DNA of 21,287 nucleotides from Candidatus Aciduliprofundum sp. JdFR-45 (GTDB taxonomy: Archaea > Thermoplasmatota > Thermoplasmata > Thermoplasmatales > JdFR-45): the NCBI GenBank assembly GCA_002011395.1, contig MTNG01000069.1, forward strand, positions 1 through 21,287, in the 5' to 3' direction. Positions 1-7,555 of this stretch are shown piece after piece (positions within the stretch are counted from its first letter, which is position 1; the number at the start of each line of letters is the position of its first letter). The notes beneath the pieces are model-generated. The model ran no database searches and had not been told where the DNA came from. It was given only the letters and a program-made list of their open reading frames with translations. The translations under genes and the position numbers were made by a program.

Positions 1-2
1 AG

Positions 3-212
3 ATACACGGACCCATACCCCTGCCTACGAAGCGGCTCATAGTGCCCGTGAGAAAGTCCCCGGACGGCGAGGGCAGCGAGACGTGGGAGCGCTGGGAGAT
101 GCGCGTGCACAAGCGGCTCATAGACATAGACGCGGATGAGCGCGCGCTTAGACAGCTTATGAGAATCCAGATCCCGGACGGGATACACATAGAGATAGAG
201 CTTAAATCCTGA
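3..212 (+). CDS. rps10: 30S ribosomal protein S10, 3' part
   Basis: C-terminal 69 residues of the archaeal/eukaryotic-type S10 (uS10), a small-subunit protein of the 30S head; the gene begins upstream of the window. The readable protein contains the S10 signature stretch GPIPLPTKRLIVPV at its start, followed by SPDGEGSETWERWEMRVHKR and a C-terminal IQIPDGIHIEIEL strand, ending at a TGA. In archaea this gene commonly follows the elongation factor 1-alpha gene, which would lie just outside. Identification rests on direct recognition of the conserved strand motifs and is secure. Nothing looks damaged. Confidence 0.95.
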   Translation: MHGPIPLPTKRLIVPVRKSPDGEGSETWERWEMRVHKRLIDIDADERALRQLMRIQIPDGIHIEIELKS

Positions 213-218
213 TTTTTT
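213..218 (+). terminator. possible U-tract terminator after rps10
   Basis: A run of six T follows the rps10 stop codon directly. Archaeal transcription often terminates at such U-tracts without a hairpin. The tract is short, so the call is weak; transcription may run on into the next gene. Confidence 0.3.
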
Positions 219-262
219 AGAGCGAAACGATTATCACCACCGTTGCCGTTGTGCGTGGCGGC

Positions 263-673
263 ATGCAGATTCTGACCCCGGAACTGGCCACCGTGCTCTC
301 GGCCCTGCTCACCATATACGTGGGCATCGTGGTGGAGAAACACTACGTGAGCTGGAGCAGCGTCTACACCAACACGCTGAGCCTCTTCGTTCTCCTCGCC
401 TCCGCCGACCTGCCCGTAGAAGTTCTGCTTCTTCTCTTCACCTACACCGCGCTTGGTTATCTCTCCGTGAAAATGCGGTGGAACCGCGTATTCCCCCTCT
501 TCGGCTGCAAGACCTATGGCTCTCTCGTGCTGGTGATCACGCTCGGATCACAGGGCCTCATATTCGGGATATACACGCCGCTGTCCGTGCTCATCTCGTG
601 GGTTCTCGTGGCGGCCGTGGTGCACTACATCGGTTACATGTACAAGATGAAAAGGAAGAGGAGGAGAAGATGA
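263..673 (+). CDS. small integral membrane protein, family unknown
   Basis: 136 residues with about four hydrophobic segments (roughly residues 5-22, 33-62, 80-100 and 103-122) and a very basic C-terminus ending KMKRKRRRR, which would place the tail in the cytoplasm. I do not recognise the family. I chose the ATG at 263; a GTG at 251 would add four residues, and neither has a clear Shine-Dalgarno sequence, so the transcript may be nearly leaderless or read through from rps10. Its TGA overlaps the ATG of the next gene (ATGA), so the two are probably translationally coupled. Confidence 0.7.
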   Translation: MQILTPELATVLSALLTIYVGIVVEKHYVSWSSVYTNTLSLFVLLASADLPVEVLLLLFTYTALGYLSVKMRWNRVFPLFGCKTYGSLVLVITLGSQGLIFGIYTPLSVLISWVLVAAVVHYIGYMYKMKRKRRRR

Positions 674-909
674 GGAAAAACCCGCTGAGGGAGTTGCTCA
701 ACCGCTTTATGTGGGACCCGTCCATGGACATCGCGGATTTGGAAATACACTACCTGAGCAGGGGCTCCCCGGCCGGCTACGGGATCATCAGGGGTGAGGA
801 AATAAAGGATCTGGGGGATATGTTCATCATCACGGACAGCCTGATGATACCCTACAGGCGGGTGCTGAGGGTGTACTACAGGGACGAACTGGTATATCCT
901 CAGGAGTGA
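670..909 (+). CDS. DUF504 (UPF0248) family protein
   Basis: 79 residues matching the small archaeal DUF504 family: an N-terminal NPLRELLNRFMWDP segment, a central DLEIHYLSRGSP strand-turn, and a C-terminal IPYRRVLRVYYRDELVY. The family's function is not established; members are often linked by context to RNA metabolism, which is only a hint here. It starts at the ATG overlapping the preceding stop codon. Its 3' end overlaps the convergent DUF2085 gene by 10 nt (900-909), so the two transcripts would be complementary at their ends. Confidence 0.85.
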   Translation: MRKNPLRELLNRFMWDPSMDIADLEIHYLSRGSPAGYGIIRGEEIKDLGDMFIITDSLMIPYRRVLRVYYRDELVYPQE

Positions 910-1466
910 GCCTCGTCCATCATGGAGGATAGCATCCACGCGAATGCCACACCCGTGAGGATGCCTGTTATTATCCTGAGAAGGTTCGTGCTTTCGTAGG
1001 GAGTGAGCAGCTGAACTGTCCCGTCCACCGCAAGGGGTAGAACGAATAGACCAAAGGTGAACATGCTCATCCTGATGCGGTAGAAAACGGCGATGATGAA
1101 GCCGATGAATACCCCAAGGAATATCCCCGTGTCCCTGGCGCAGTAGGGCATCTGATTTCCGTTTATGAACAGACTTCTGTTGGCATGCTGGTGGCACCCC
1201 ACATCCCCGGTGTAGTATACCCAGGCAGCCAGGGGGTTTGACATGTTGGCCCACACGTCCGCGAAGTCCACGCGGTTCGCTCCGCCCTCGTTGCCGAGGT
1301 ACACCGTTCCCGGTGGTTCGAGAATCGGCGCGGCGAAGACCAGTGAGACCCAGAGGCCCGAGAGTATAACCCCGACCATGACTGCCTTGAAAGCGCCCTC
1401 TCCACGAGCCCTCTTCGCGAACTCCAACTGGAACAATCCCTTTATTCTATCCCACGACAGTTCCAT
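900..1466 (-). CDS. DUF2085 family membrane protein
   Basis: 188 residues. The hallmark of DUF2085 is visible in the middle: GCHQ, then NRSLFINGNQMPYCARDTGI, followed by hydrophobic helices. There are about four membrane segments: near residues 32-48, then 120-137, 142-156 and 167-185 approximately. The conserved Cys-His and Cys-Ala-Arg residues suggest a metal or redox site, but no function is known. I start at the ATG at 1466, which follows GAGGGATGTGGG; an upstream in-frame ATG at 1478 would add four residues. The gene overlaps the end of pyrH by 20 nt on the same strand and is probably cotranscribed with it. Confidence 0.85.
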   Translation of the reverse strand: MELSWDRIKGLFQLEFAKRARGEGAFKAVMVGVILSGLWVSLVFAAPILEPPGTVYLGNEGGANRVDFADVWANMSNPLAAWVYYTGDVGCHQHANRSLFINGNQMPYCARDTGIFLGVFIGFIIAVFYRIRMSMFTFGLFVLPLAVDGTVQLLTPYESTNLLRIITGILTGVAFAWMLSSMMDEAHS

Positions 1467-2124
1467 GGAAACCCACATCCCTCACAGCCGCTTCAAGGTT
1501 TTCAAGGTCCCTTCCGTTCAGAACGTAAATACGTATGCCGCTTCTCCACGCTATGCGTATTGCGAGGGGGTCCAGAACGACGTTGGGACCTGCACGCCCA
1601 TCGCCGACGAGGCATATCCTGAGCGCATCCTCATAGCTCAGTTCATCGTACTTCACGGCATCCGTATGCTTATGAGGGTCCCTGTCATATACGCCATCCA
1701 CCGATGTCGCATTCACTACGCGCCTCGCACCCACTGCCTCCGCCAGCAAAACCGAGACCGCATCCGTCGTGTGCCCCGGCACGGTTCCACCCATTACGAC
1801 CACCGGCGAGTTCATACCGGCAACGCATGCCTCCTCCACCGTCCGCGGGATGAAGGTGCAGGCCGATTTAACGGCGGATGCCAGCACCATGGCGTTGGCA
1901 CGCGTGATCTCTATGCCGATCCTGTCCAGAAGACCCTCATCCCCGCCAAGGTACCGTGCCGCGTCTATGTATTTTCTGGCAACGCGACCGCCGCCCACCA
2001 CCACATAAATTTTATACAGGTTCCGCATTCTCTCCAACAGCCGGGCGAGGTCACGGATGTAATCCACATCCAGCCCGTCCGGCGCGATGACGGAACCCCC
2101 TATGGATATCACCACGGCTTCCAT
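1447..2124 (-). CDS. pyrH: archaeal UMP kinase
   Basis: 225-residue amino-acid-kinase-fold protein that phosphorylates UMP to UDP with ATP in pyrimidine nucleotide synthesis. Visible motifs are the N-terminal ISIGGSVI nucleotide-binding loop, VVVGGGRVAR, the middle GTVPGHTTDAVSVLLAEAVGA helix-loop, and NATSVDGVYDRDP near the ATP site. Length and motif order match the archaeal-type PyrH. The ATG at 2124 is chosen because the conserved first strand begins there; upstream codons would add an unrelated extension. The gene is divergent from prf1 with a 46-nt spacer and is followed by the overlapping DUF2085 gene. Confidence 0.92.
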   Translation of the reverse strand: MEAVVISIGGSVIAPDGLDVDYIRDLARLLERMRNLYKIYVVVGGGRVARKYIDAARYLGGDEGLLDRIGIEITRANAMVLASAVKSACTFIPRTVEEACVAGMNSPVVVMGGTVPGHTTDAVSVLLAEAVGARRVVNATSVDGVYDRDPHKHTDAVKYDELSYEDALRICLVGDGRAGPNVVLDPLAIRIAWRSGIRIYVLNGRDLENLEAAVRDVGFHGTVVG

Positions 2125-2170
2125 ACCCGAATAATGTATGGAACGGTAAAAACGTTTGCGGTGATAACTC

Positions 2171-3403
2171 ATGTCGATGGACGATGACAGGAAGAAGTAC
2201 GAGTTCAGGCGCAGCCTGGAAGAGCTGGAGAAGATGCAGGGTAGAGGGACTGAGCTCATCTCGCTCTACATCCCACCCGGGAGGCAAATATCGGACGTGA
2301 TGTCTTACCTGCGGGAGGAGTACTCGCAGTCCTCCAACATAAAGAGCAAGAGCACGCGGAAGAACGTCATGTCGGCCATTGAGAGCATAATGTCCCGTCT
2401 GAAATACTTCAAAAAGCCGCCGAAGAACGGGCTGGTGTTCTTCGTCGGGCACGTCTCCACGAGGGGCGACCAGACGGAGATGGTGGCGTACGTGCTGGAG
2501 CCACCAGAGCCGGTTCAGTCGTTCCTCTACAGATGCGATTCGAGGTTTTATCTCGAGCCGCTGAAGGACATGTTGGGGCACAAGGATGTGTACGGGCTGC
2601 TGGTCATAGACCGCAGCGAGGCGACGATAGGTTTCCTCAAGGGGAGGAGAATTGAGACCGTTAAACACATAGAGTCGCTCGTTCCGAGCAAACACCATCA
2701 GGGCGGGCAGTCTTCAAGGAGGTTTGAACGGCTCATAGAGCAGGCGGTCCACGAGTTCTTCAAGAAGGTCGGCGACGTGGCCAACGAGGTGTTCCTGAGC
2801 GTGCCCGACCTGAAGGGCATCCTCATAGGCGGCCCGGGCGCGACTAAGGAGTTCTTCGTGAAGGGGGAGTACCTCCACCACGAACTCAGGAAGAAGATAA
2901 TTGATCTATATGACACCGGCTACACGAACGAGTACGGGCTGAGGGAACTCGTCGCCAAGGCCGTGGAAACACTGCAGGACCTGGAGATAGCGAAGGAAAA
3001 GGCGCTCATAAATCGCTTTCTGAAGGAGGTCATGAAGCCCGATGGAGGCCTGGCGGTCTACGGCGAGGAGGATGTCAGGAAGGCGCTCCAGATGGGGGCC
3101 GTGGACACACTGCTCATATCAGAGGGTCTGCGGAAGATGAGAGTGCGGTGGCGCTGTCCCCAGTGTGGTGAGGAAGTTGAGGAAACTGTGAAGGGAGAAA
3201 TCCCCGAAAAGAGATGCGAGAAATGCAACGTGAATATGAACGTGGTGGAAAAACAGGACCTTATAGAGCAGTATTTTGATCTCGCAGAGCAGACGAGCGC
3301 AAAGGTGGAACTCATATCGGATGACAGTGAGGAGGGGCAGCTTTTGCTGAAGGCCTTCGGTGGAATGGCTGCCCTCCTCAGGTACAGAAGTCAGGTCACC
3401 TGA
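2171..3403 (+). CDS. prf1: peptide chain release factor aRF1
   Basis: 410 residues, full length for archaeal release factor 1, which recognises all three stop codons in the ribosomal A site and triggers peptide release. Domain 1 holds the stop-decoding NIKS motif (SNIKSKSTR, about residues 56-64) and a YxCxxxF-type motif (YRCDSRF, about 120-126). Domain 2 holds the catalytic GGQ within HHQGGQSSRRFERLIE (about 175-190). Domain 3 includes a zinc-ribbon-like CPQC...CEKC insert (about 334-354), common in archaeal forms. The ATG at 2171 follows GGTGAT. The 3' end overlaps the convergent PRC-barrel gene by 8 nt. Confidence 0.96.
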   Translation: MSMDDDRKKYEFRRSLEELEKMQGRGTELISLYIPPGRQISDVMSYLREEYSQSSNIKSKSTRKNVMSAIESIMSRLKYFKKPPKNGLVFFVGHVSTRGDQTEMVAYVLEPPEPVQSFLYRCDSRFYLEPLKDMLGHKDVYGLLVIDRSEATIGFLKGRRIETVKHIESLVPSKHHQGGQSSRRFERLIEQAVHEFFKKVGDVANEVFLSVPDLKGILIGGPGATKEFFVKGEYLHHELRKKIIDLYDTGYTNEYGLRELVAKAVETLQDLEIAKEKALINRFLKEVMKPDGGLAVYGEEDVRKALQMGAVDTLLISEGLRKMRVRWRCPQCGEEVEETVKGEIPEKRCEKCNVNMNVVEKQDLIEQYFDLAEQTSAKVELISDDSEEGQLLLKAFGGMAALLRYRSQVT

Positions 3404-3635
3404 GCTCCATGACAACTACGTCCTTGACCGCCCTCATACTTTTGAAAGGTATTATCAGGCGGCCCTGTGCGTCCGTCTGGTATCCCCTCACCTCAAGGTC
3501 CTCGGCCGGTACCACGAGAACATGCTGTATCTGACCCGTGTCCGTGTCCACGACGAAGTTATCTATCATACCCAGTATGAGACCATCTGTCGTCATCACG
3601 GTTTTTCCTCTCATCTCCGAGACGAACTTCTTCAT
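3396..3635 (-). CDS. PRC-barrel domain protein
   Basis: 79 residues forming a single PRC-barrel domain: the opening RGKTVMTTDGLILGMIDNFVVD and the strands IQHVLVVPAE and LIIPFKSMRAVKDVVVM are typical. Free-standing PRC-barrel proteins are frequent in archaea, and some have been implicated in cell division or RNA-linked roles; the exact role here is unknown. The ATG at 3635 is preferred because GGAGGGATGAT lies directly upstream; the ATG at 3641 sits inside that Shine-Dalgarno. It follows the cdc48 stop codon by 14 nt on the same strand, so the two genes form an operon. Confidence 0.85.
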   Translation of the reverse strand: MKKFVSEMRGKTVMTTDGLILGMIDNFVVDTDTGQIQHVLVVPAEDLEVRGYQTDAQGRLIIPFKSMRAVKDVVVMELR

Positions 3636-3649
3636 TATCATCCCTCCTT

Positions 3650-5860
3650 TCAGGAGTAATATCCCATGGGGGCGCTCCTTTTTCTGGAAACGCCTTTCTT
3701 CAATTCTAACCCAATGGATTCGTAGTATTTTATAGTTTCCTCATCCACGGAGGGTTTTATCTTCTCCAGCGCCTTCAGGAAGTGCCCCATACTCACCGCA
3801 TCTGCACCCTCGCGTATGGCGAACATCCCCGCCTCGCGGCACACGTTCTCTATGTCCGCTCCCGTGTACCCCTTCGTTCTTGTCGCAAGATCCCCGAGAT
3901 CCACGTCCTCCGCGAGGGGCATCTTCCGGGTGTGCACCTCGAATATCTTCCTCCTCGTCTCCGCGTCTGGGGGAGGTATGTATATGTGCCTGTCAAAGCG
4001 CCCGGCACGCAGCAACGCGGGGTCAACCATATCCGGTCGGTTCGTGGCCGCGATTATGACCACGCCATTCAGCGGTTCAAACCCATCCATCTCGGTGAGC
4101 AGTTGATTCACCACTCTGTCCGTGACACGGCTCATATCTGTGCCGCGACGCGGTGCTATGGCGTCTATCTCATCAAGGAACACCACACACGGCGCGCTCT
4201 GACGCGCCTTCTTGAATATCTCCCTGATGGCCTTCTCGCTCTCGCCGACCCACTTGCTCATGATCTCGGGGCCCTTTATGCTGATGAAATTGGCACTGCT
4301 CTCCTTCGCAACGGCCTTCGCCAGGAGCGTCTTGCCCGTGCCGGGAGGGCCGTAGAGGAGTATGCCCTTGGGCGCACGGATACCCATCTTCCTGAACCTC
4401 TCGGGATCTTTCAGGGGGAGTTCCACCGCCTCTTTCAGCTCCTCCTTGATGTCCTCCAGACCGCCTATGTCCTCCCACGACACGTTGGGAATATCCACCA
4501 TCACACCGCGGAGCACCGTCGGGTTTATGCTTCGCATGGCAACCCTGAAGTCCTCCTTTGTGACTGTCATCTTCTTCAGAATCTCCGGCGGGATGGGTCG
4601 GTCCAAGTCTATCTCGGGCAGGTAGCGGCGCAGGGCGTGCATGGCCGCCTCGCGGGCCAGCGCCGCGAGGTCCGCGCCGACGAAGCCGTGCGTCTCCTCC
4701 GCCAACTCCTCCAGAAACCGCTCCTTCTCCTCGTCGCCGCCCTCAAAGGGCATGCCGCGCGTGTGTATCATGAGTATCTCCTTTCTGCCATCCCTGTCGG
4801 GTATGCCTATCTCTATCTCCCTGTCAAAGCGGCCCGGACGGCGGAGCGCGGGGTCCACCGCATCTATGCGGTTCGTGGCTGCTATGACTATCACGTTCTG
4901 CCGCGATTTGAGCCCGTCCATCAGAGTCAGGAGTTGCGCGACAACGCGTCTCTCAACCTCGCCGCTCACCTCATCTCGCTTGGGAGCGAGGGCGTCAATC
5001 TCGTCTATGAATATCACACTCGGAGCGTTCTCCTCCGCCTCCTCGAATATCTCCCTGAGCTTCTTCTCGCTCTCCCCGTAGTACTTGCTCATGATCTCAG
5101 GGCCGTTTATGGCGAAGAACCGTGCCCTGCTCTCATGCGCAACCGCACGCGCTATGAGGGTTTTGCCCGTTCCGGGCGGGCCGTAGAGAAGCACGCCCTT
5201 CGGCGGCTCTATGCCCAGCCGTTCAAACAGCTCGGGGTGCTTGAGGGGGAGTTCAACCATCTCACGTATCTTCTCCAGCGCCTTTTTGAGCCCGCCTATG
5301 TCCTCATAGGATATTCGCTCGGTGATGATCGCCTCGGCCGGCTTGGTGTGAATGAGGAACTGCGTCGTCACACCGATCTTCACGATGCCTGCGGGCTTGG
5401 TGCTGACGACCTTGAAGCGCAGGGGCATCCTGCCCATGAGCGTCAGGCCTGGGACCATTATGATGTCCCCCTCAACCACGGGCCTGCCGACTATTGCCCG
5501 CTTGGCGAACTCCTCCGTACCCTTCGCGAACCGTATGTTCTTCCCCTTCTCTATAAGCGGAGCGACCTCAACACGGTCCGCCTCGGGGGCGTCCACCTTC
5601 CATATCTTCACCTTGTCCCCTATTGTAACGTTCGCGTTGGTTCGGGTGTAGCCATCAAGACGGATTACGTGCATTCTATCCTCTTCCATGTTTCGTATCC
5701 TGAAGACGCGGGAACACGTGAGGCGGCCGCCCTCTATGGCTATTATATCACCTACCCCCAGCCCCAGTTTTTCCCGCACCCACTCGGGGAGGCGCGCTCT
5801 CCCGTACCCCACATCGTCCTGATACGCCTCCTTCACAGTGAGCTCTATCTTCTCATCCAC
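3650..5860 (-). CDS. cdc48: Cdc48/VAT-type AAA+ ATPase
   Basis: 736-residue protein-unfolding ATPase of the Cdc48/p97/VAT family. The N-terminal domain (about residues 1-185) is followed by two AAA+ modules. Both carry a Walker A GPPGTGKT (about 227-234 and 504-511) and Walker B sequences FIDEIDALAP and FLDEIDAIAP, plus arginine-finger segments RRPGRFD and LRAGRFD. The hexamer extracts and unfolds proteins, often feeding the archaeal proteasome. The GTG at 5860 is chosen because AGGTGATG precedes it at normal spacing. Length and domain order are normal, with no sign of damage. A PRC-barrel gene follows in the same operon. Confidence 0.96.
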   Translation of the reverse strand: MDEKIELTVKEAYQDDVGYGRARLPEWVREKLGLGVGDIIAIEGGRLTCSRVFRIRNMEEDRMHVIRLDGYTRTNANVTIGDKVKIWKVDAPEADRVEVAPLIEKGKNIRFAKGTEEFAKRAIVGRPVVEGDIIMVPGLTLMGRMPLRFKVVSTKPAGIVKIGVTTQFLIHTKPAEAIITERISYEDIGGLKKALEKIREMVELPLKHPELFERLGIEPPKGVLLYGPPGTGKTLIARAVAHESRARFFAINGPEIMSKYYGESEKKLREIFEEAEENAPSVIFIDEIDALAPKRDEVSGEVERRVVAQLLTLMDGLKSRQNVIVIAATNRIDAVDPALRRPGRFDREIEIGIPDRDGRKEILMIHTRGMPFEGGDEEKERFLEELAEETHGFVGADLAALAREAAMHALRRYLPEIDLDRPIPPEILKKMTVTKEDFRVAMRSINPTVLRGVMVDIPNVSWEDIGGLEDIKEELKEAVELPLKDPERFRKMGIRAPKGILLYGPPGTGKTLLAKAVAKESSANFISIKGPEIMSKWVGESEKAIREIFKKARQSAPCVVFLDEIDAIAPRRGTDMSRVTDRVVNQLLTEMDGFEPLNGVVIIAATNRPDMVDPALLRAGRFDRHIYIPPPDAETRRKIFEVHTRKMPLAEDVDLGDLATRTKGYTGADIENVCREAGMFAIREGADAVSMGHFLKALEKIKPSVDEETIKYYESIGLELKKGVSRKRSAPMGYYS

Positions 5861-5893
5861 GTCCCATCACCTGAATGTGCTTAACTTCCGGAG

Positions 5894-5903
5894 GTATAAA
5901 AAA
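5894..5903 (-). promoter_or_regulatory. TATA box of cdc48
   Basis: On the minus strand TTTTTTATAC lies about 39 nt upstream of the GTG start of cdc48. That leaves room for a short leader carrying the AGGTGATG ribosome-binding site. Confidence 0.6.
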
Positions 5904-5948
5904 TTTGTTGTGAACGTGGATGGTGGCGGAAAACGTGAGGGAAGCAAA

Positions 5949-5958
5949 TTTTAAATAG
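5949..5958 (+). promoter_or_regulatory. TATA box of tRNA-Arg
   Basis: TTTTAAATAG lies about 38 nt before the first base of the tRNA, the usual distance for an archaeal box A driving a tRNA with a short 5' leader. Confidence 0.65.
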
Positions 5959-5986
5959 GCCATAGGAAATCTGGGCCACGCGGTGT

Positions 5987-6064
5987 GGGCCCATGGCCTA
6001 GTCTGGATATGGCGACGGCCTCCTAAGCCGTAGGTCGGGGGTTCGAATCCCCCTGGGCCCGCCA
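5987..6064 (+). tRNA. tRNA-Arg (anticodon CCU), CCA encoded
   Basis: A full cloverleaf can be folded by hand. The acceptor stem GGGCCCA pairs with TGGGCCC. The anticodon stem ACGGC/GCCGT holds the loop CTCCTAA, giving anticodon CCU for AGG codons. The T arm is GGGGG-TTCGAAT-CCCCC, the discriminator base is G, and CCA is encoded at 6062-6064. No intron is seen. The D stem has one U-U mismatch. Accessory genes begin directly downstream, making the 3' end of this gene a plausible integration target, although no second copy of the 3' end is present in the window. Confidence 0.95.
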
Positions 6065-6119
6065 TCGTCGGTTTTCGTTTGACCCCTCAAATTCAGTATT
6101 TTACTGCGTCAATTTCAAA

Positions 6120-6222
6120 GTGGGTCCGTCTGGACCTATTAAAACTTTCGCCGGGATTCGCACGGATGTGCGGGTCCCGCGGCGGATTTGTGCGGGTCCG
6201 TTTGGACCTCTTAAAAGTTTTG
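6120..6222 (+). promoter_or_regulatory. tandem dyad-plus-TATA promoter/operator
   Basis: Two copies of an imperfect 28-bp direct repeat, 72 bp apart. Each has the dyad GGTCC-GTYT-GGACC (6123-6136 and 6195-6208) immediately followed by an A/T box, TATTAAAAC (6137-6145) or TCTTAAAAG (6209-6217). Between them lie two further small dyads, GCACGGATGTGC and GCGGGTCCCGC. The copy at 6195 is 22-30 nt from the first gene of the element, the right place for a promoter. The arrangement suggests a repressor dimer covering the TATA box. The 174-nt stretch 6065-6238 holds no gene. Confidence 0.6.
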
Positions 6223-6238
6223 GTAGGAGGTGATAGGA

Positions 6239-6466
6239 GTGGTTAGACGGAAGTATGTTCTGGAAATATTGTGGGATACTGGAGACCTGACGGAGACAAG
6301 AATAGACGAGGAAGGGCTGAAGCTTCTGGAGAAGTACGGCACGACGTACCTGATACTGAGGTTCTACCTAGAAGGCGATCCGAACGCCCGGCCCGTGAGT
6401 TATCAGGTCTGGGACCCTGAGGCAAAGGAGGACGTCACACCTTCACAAGAGGTGGCCCACGCATGA
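6239..6466 (+). CDS. hypothetical protein, first gene of early operon
   Basis: 75 residues starting VRRKYVLEILWDTGDLTETRIDEEG, mixed alpha/beta, acidic C-terminal tail, no membrane segment and no family I recognise. I place the start at the GTG at 6239, five bases after the end of GGAGGTGAT (6226-6234); the earlier in-frame GTG at 6230 lies inside that Shine-Dalgarno and is unlikely. Its stop codon overlaps the next start (ATGA). It opens a run of five same-strand genes to 7555, presumably early functions driven by the tandem promoter upstream. Confidence 0.65.
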   Translation: MVRRKYVLEILWDTGDLTETRIDEEGLKLLEKYGTTYLILRFYLEGDPNARPVSYQVWDPEAKEDVTPSQEVAHA

Positions 6467-6708
6467 TGCGGCAGCAGTTCCTTGACGTTGAGGGTAGGCT
6501 CTCAGACGGCGAGGTCCTGGCGGTTGCGGAGAAGCTCGCCCAGGAGGACGAGAATGTTGCCCTCCTCCTGCGCCTGTACCGGGAAGAGCGGAAGATAAAG
6601 ACACCCAAAGGGGAGGTCATTGAGCTCCCGCGTGGGAACCCGAACATCCTCCGGACGCTCCGGAAATATCTCCACAAAAAGCACGGGGTGAGGGGAGTAT
6701 GGAACTGA
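6463..6708 (+). CDS. hypothetical small soluble protein
   Basis: 81 residues, highly charged and mostly helical: LSDGEVLAVAEKLAQEDENVALLLRLYREERKIKTPKGEVIELPRGNP, then a basic C-terminal helix LRTLRKYLHKKHG. No known family recognised; the basic end could bind nucleic acid, which is only a guess. The start ATG overlaps the preceding stop codon by 4 nt and the end overlaps the next gene by 10 nt, supporting a coupled operon. Confidence 0.65.
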   Translation: MMRQQFLDVEGRLSDGEVLAVAEKLAQEDENVALLLRLYREERKIKTPKGEVIELPRGNPNILRTLRKYLHKKHGVRGVWN

Positions 6709-6893
6709 GGGACGATATCAAAGGACTCCTGAAGATCTGGGCGGTGATTTTAACTTTCTTTTCCCTCGCCGGGGCGTTGTTCTGTGGCCTTGATGCTGCT
6801 TTCTACATCCTCGTGGTGTGGGGCACGATTGCGGCGATCAACATCCTGATCGCGTGGAGATGGGAGGTGGAGCCGGATGCAGGCAACCCTTGA
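6699..6893 (+). CDS. small two-helix membrane protein
   Basis: 64 residues with two hydrophobic helices (about residues 10-30 and 33-52: IWAVILTFFSLAGALFCGLDAAF and YILVVWGTIAAINILIAW). Short charged ends suggest both termini lie on the same side of the membrane. No family recognised. The start follows GGGGAG closely and overlaps both neighbouring genes, so it is part of the early operon. Confidence 0.6.
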   Translation: MELRDDIKGLLKIWAVILTFFSLAGALFCGLDAAFYILVVWGTIAAINILIAWRWEVEPDAGNP

Positions 6894-7233
6894 GCCCTTT
6901 CTTCGTGATGATTACGAGAGCAGGGTCTTCACTCCTGAGTTCTTGGAAGTGATCAGGCTCTTTGAGAGATACCGGGGCGACACATTCAGATTTCTCAAGG
7001 AAACGGCGGTTTTCCTTGCGAAACAGCGGGGCGAGGTCTCGGCTGACGACCTGCAAGAGGTAGTGAGTTACTTCAACATAGAGGGGGACAGGCGCATAAT
7101 AGGGGCGGCGCTGGGCGACCTGTACAGGAAGGGCATTCTGGTGAAGCTCTACGAGCGCCCCACGGGCCGGCGGGAGGCGCACGGCCGGAAGATAGGTGTG
7201 TATGGGATACCCGGGGCTGGTAAAAATGCTTGA
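6877..7233 (+). CDS. winged-helix-like DNA-binding protein
   Basis: 118 residues. The stretch from about residue 22 to 112 reads as a helix bundle plus wing: FLEVIRLFERYRGDTFRFLKETAVFLAKQRG, then SADDLQEVVSYFNIEGDRRIIGAALGDLYRKGILVKLYERP and a basic wing ending KIGVYGIP. This pattern is common in small archaeal viral and plasmid regulators. The ATG at 6877 has GGGAGGTGG upstream. The extreme C-terminus GIPGAGKNA looks like part of a P-loop but lacks the Thr/Ser and any following domain. It overlaps the next gene by 8 nt. Confidence 0.6.
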   Translation: MQATLEPFLRDDYESRVFTPEFLEVIRLFERYRGDTFRFLKETAVFLAKQRGEVSADDLQEVVSYFNIEGDRRIIGAALGDLYRKGILVKLYERPTGRREAHGRKIGVYGIPGAGKNA

Positions 7234-7555
7234 GGGCGTGGTTCTCATTCTTGCCCTGTCAGCGGCCACATATGCCTACCTGCGTCAGATAATGGCAAAT
7301 TACAGGACATATCTGAACGATATCAGGGAGTACGGACATCCGCGCAGATGCACGCTCATATGGATGCGCATCATACTGGCATACTATGCACTTGTATTCA
7401 CATTAGCGACAGCGGTGTTGTTTGGCATGGTTGTGGGTATTGATGAGGATGTGGCGTTTTTGTTATCGCTGATCTACACGATTGGATACTGTGCCCTTGG
7501 AGCCGGCATAGGCATGAAGGAGGTGGAAAATGAGCGCCGAAACTCTCATATCTAA
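7226..7555 (+). CDS. three-helix membrane protein
   Basis: 109 residues from the ATG at 7226, with hydrophobic segments at about residues 5-22 (VVLILALSAATYAYL), 44-69 (RIILAYYALVFTLATAVLFGMVV) and 76-98 (FLLSLIYTIGYCALGAGIGM). An upstream GTG at 7196 would add ten residues inside the previous gene. No family recognised. Its 3' end contains a strong AGGAGGTGG followed by ATG at 7530, indicating that another gene once started, or still starts, there. Confidence 0.6.
   Translation: MLEGVVLILALSAATYAYLRQIMANYRTYLNDIREYGHPRRCTLIWMRIILAYYALVFTLATAVLFGMVVGIDEDVAFLLSLIYTIGYCALGAGIGMKEVENERRNSHI

Noticed and set aside
1243..2187. 314-codon plus-strand frame across DUF2085 and pyrH
   Set aside because: Antisense to two recognised genes and without any domain or ribosome-binding site.
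3782..5884. 700-codon plus-strand frame antisense to cdc48
   Set aside because: It mirrors the Cdc48 gene, shows no family motif and has low-complexity His/Arg/Leu-rich composition typical of the opposite strand of a GC-rich gene.
7207..7233. GIPGAGKNA as a Walker A motif at the end of the 6877 gene
   Set aside because: No Thr/Ser after Lys, no following ATPase domain, and the protein ends there; the segment is better read as the end of a wing.
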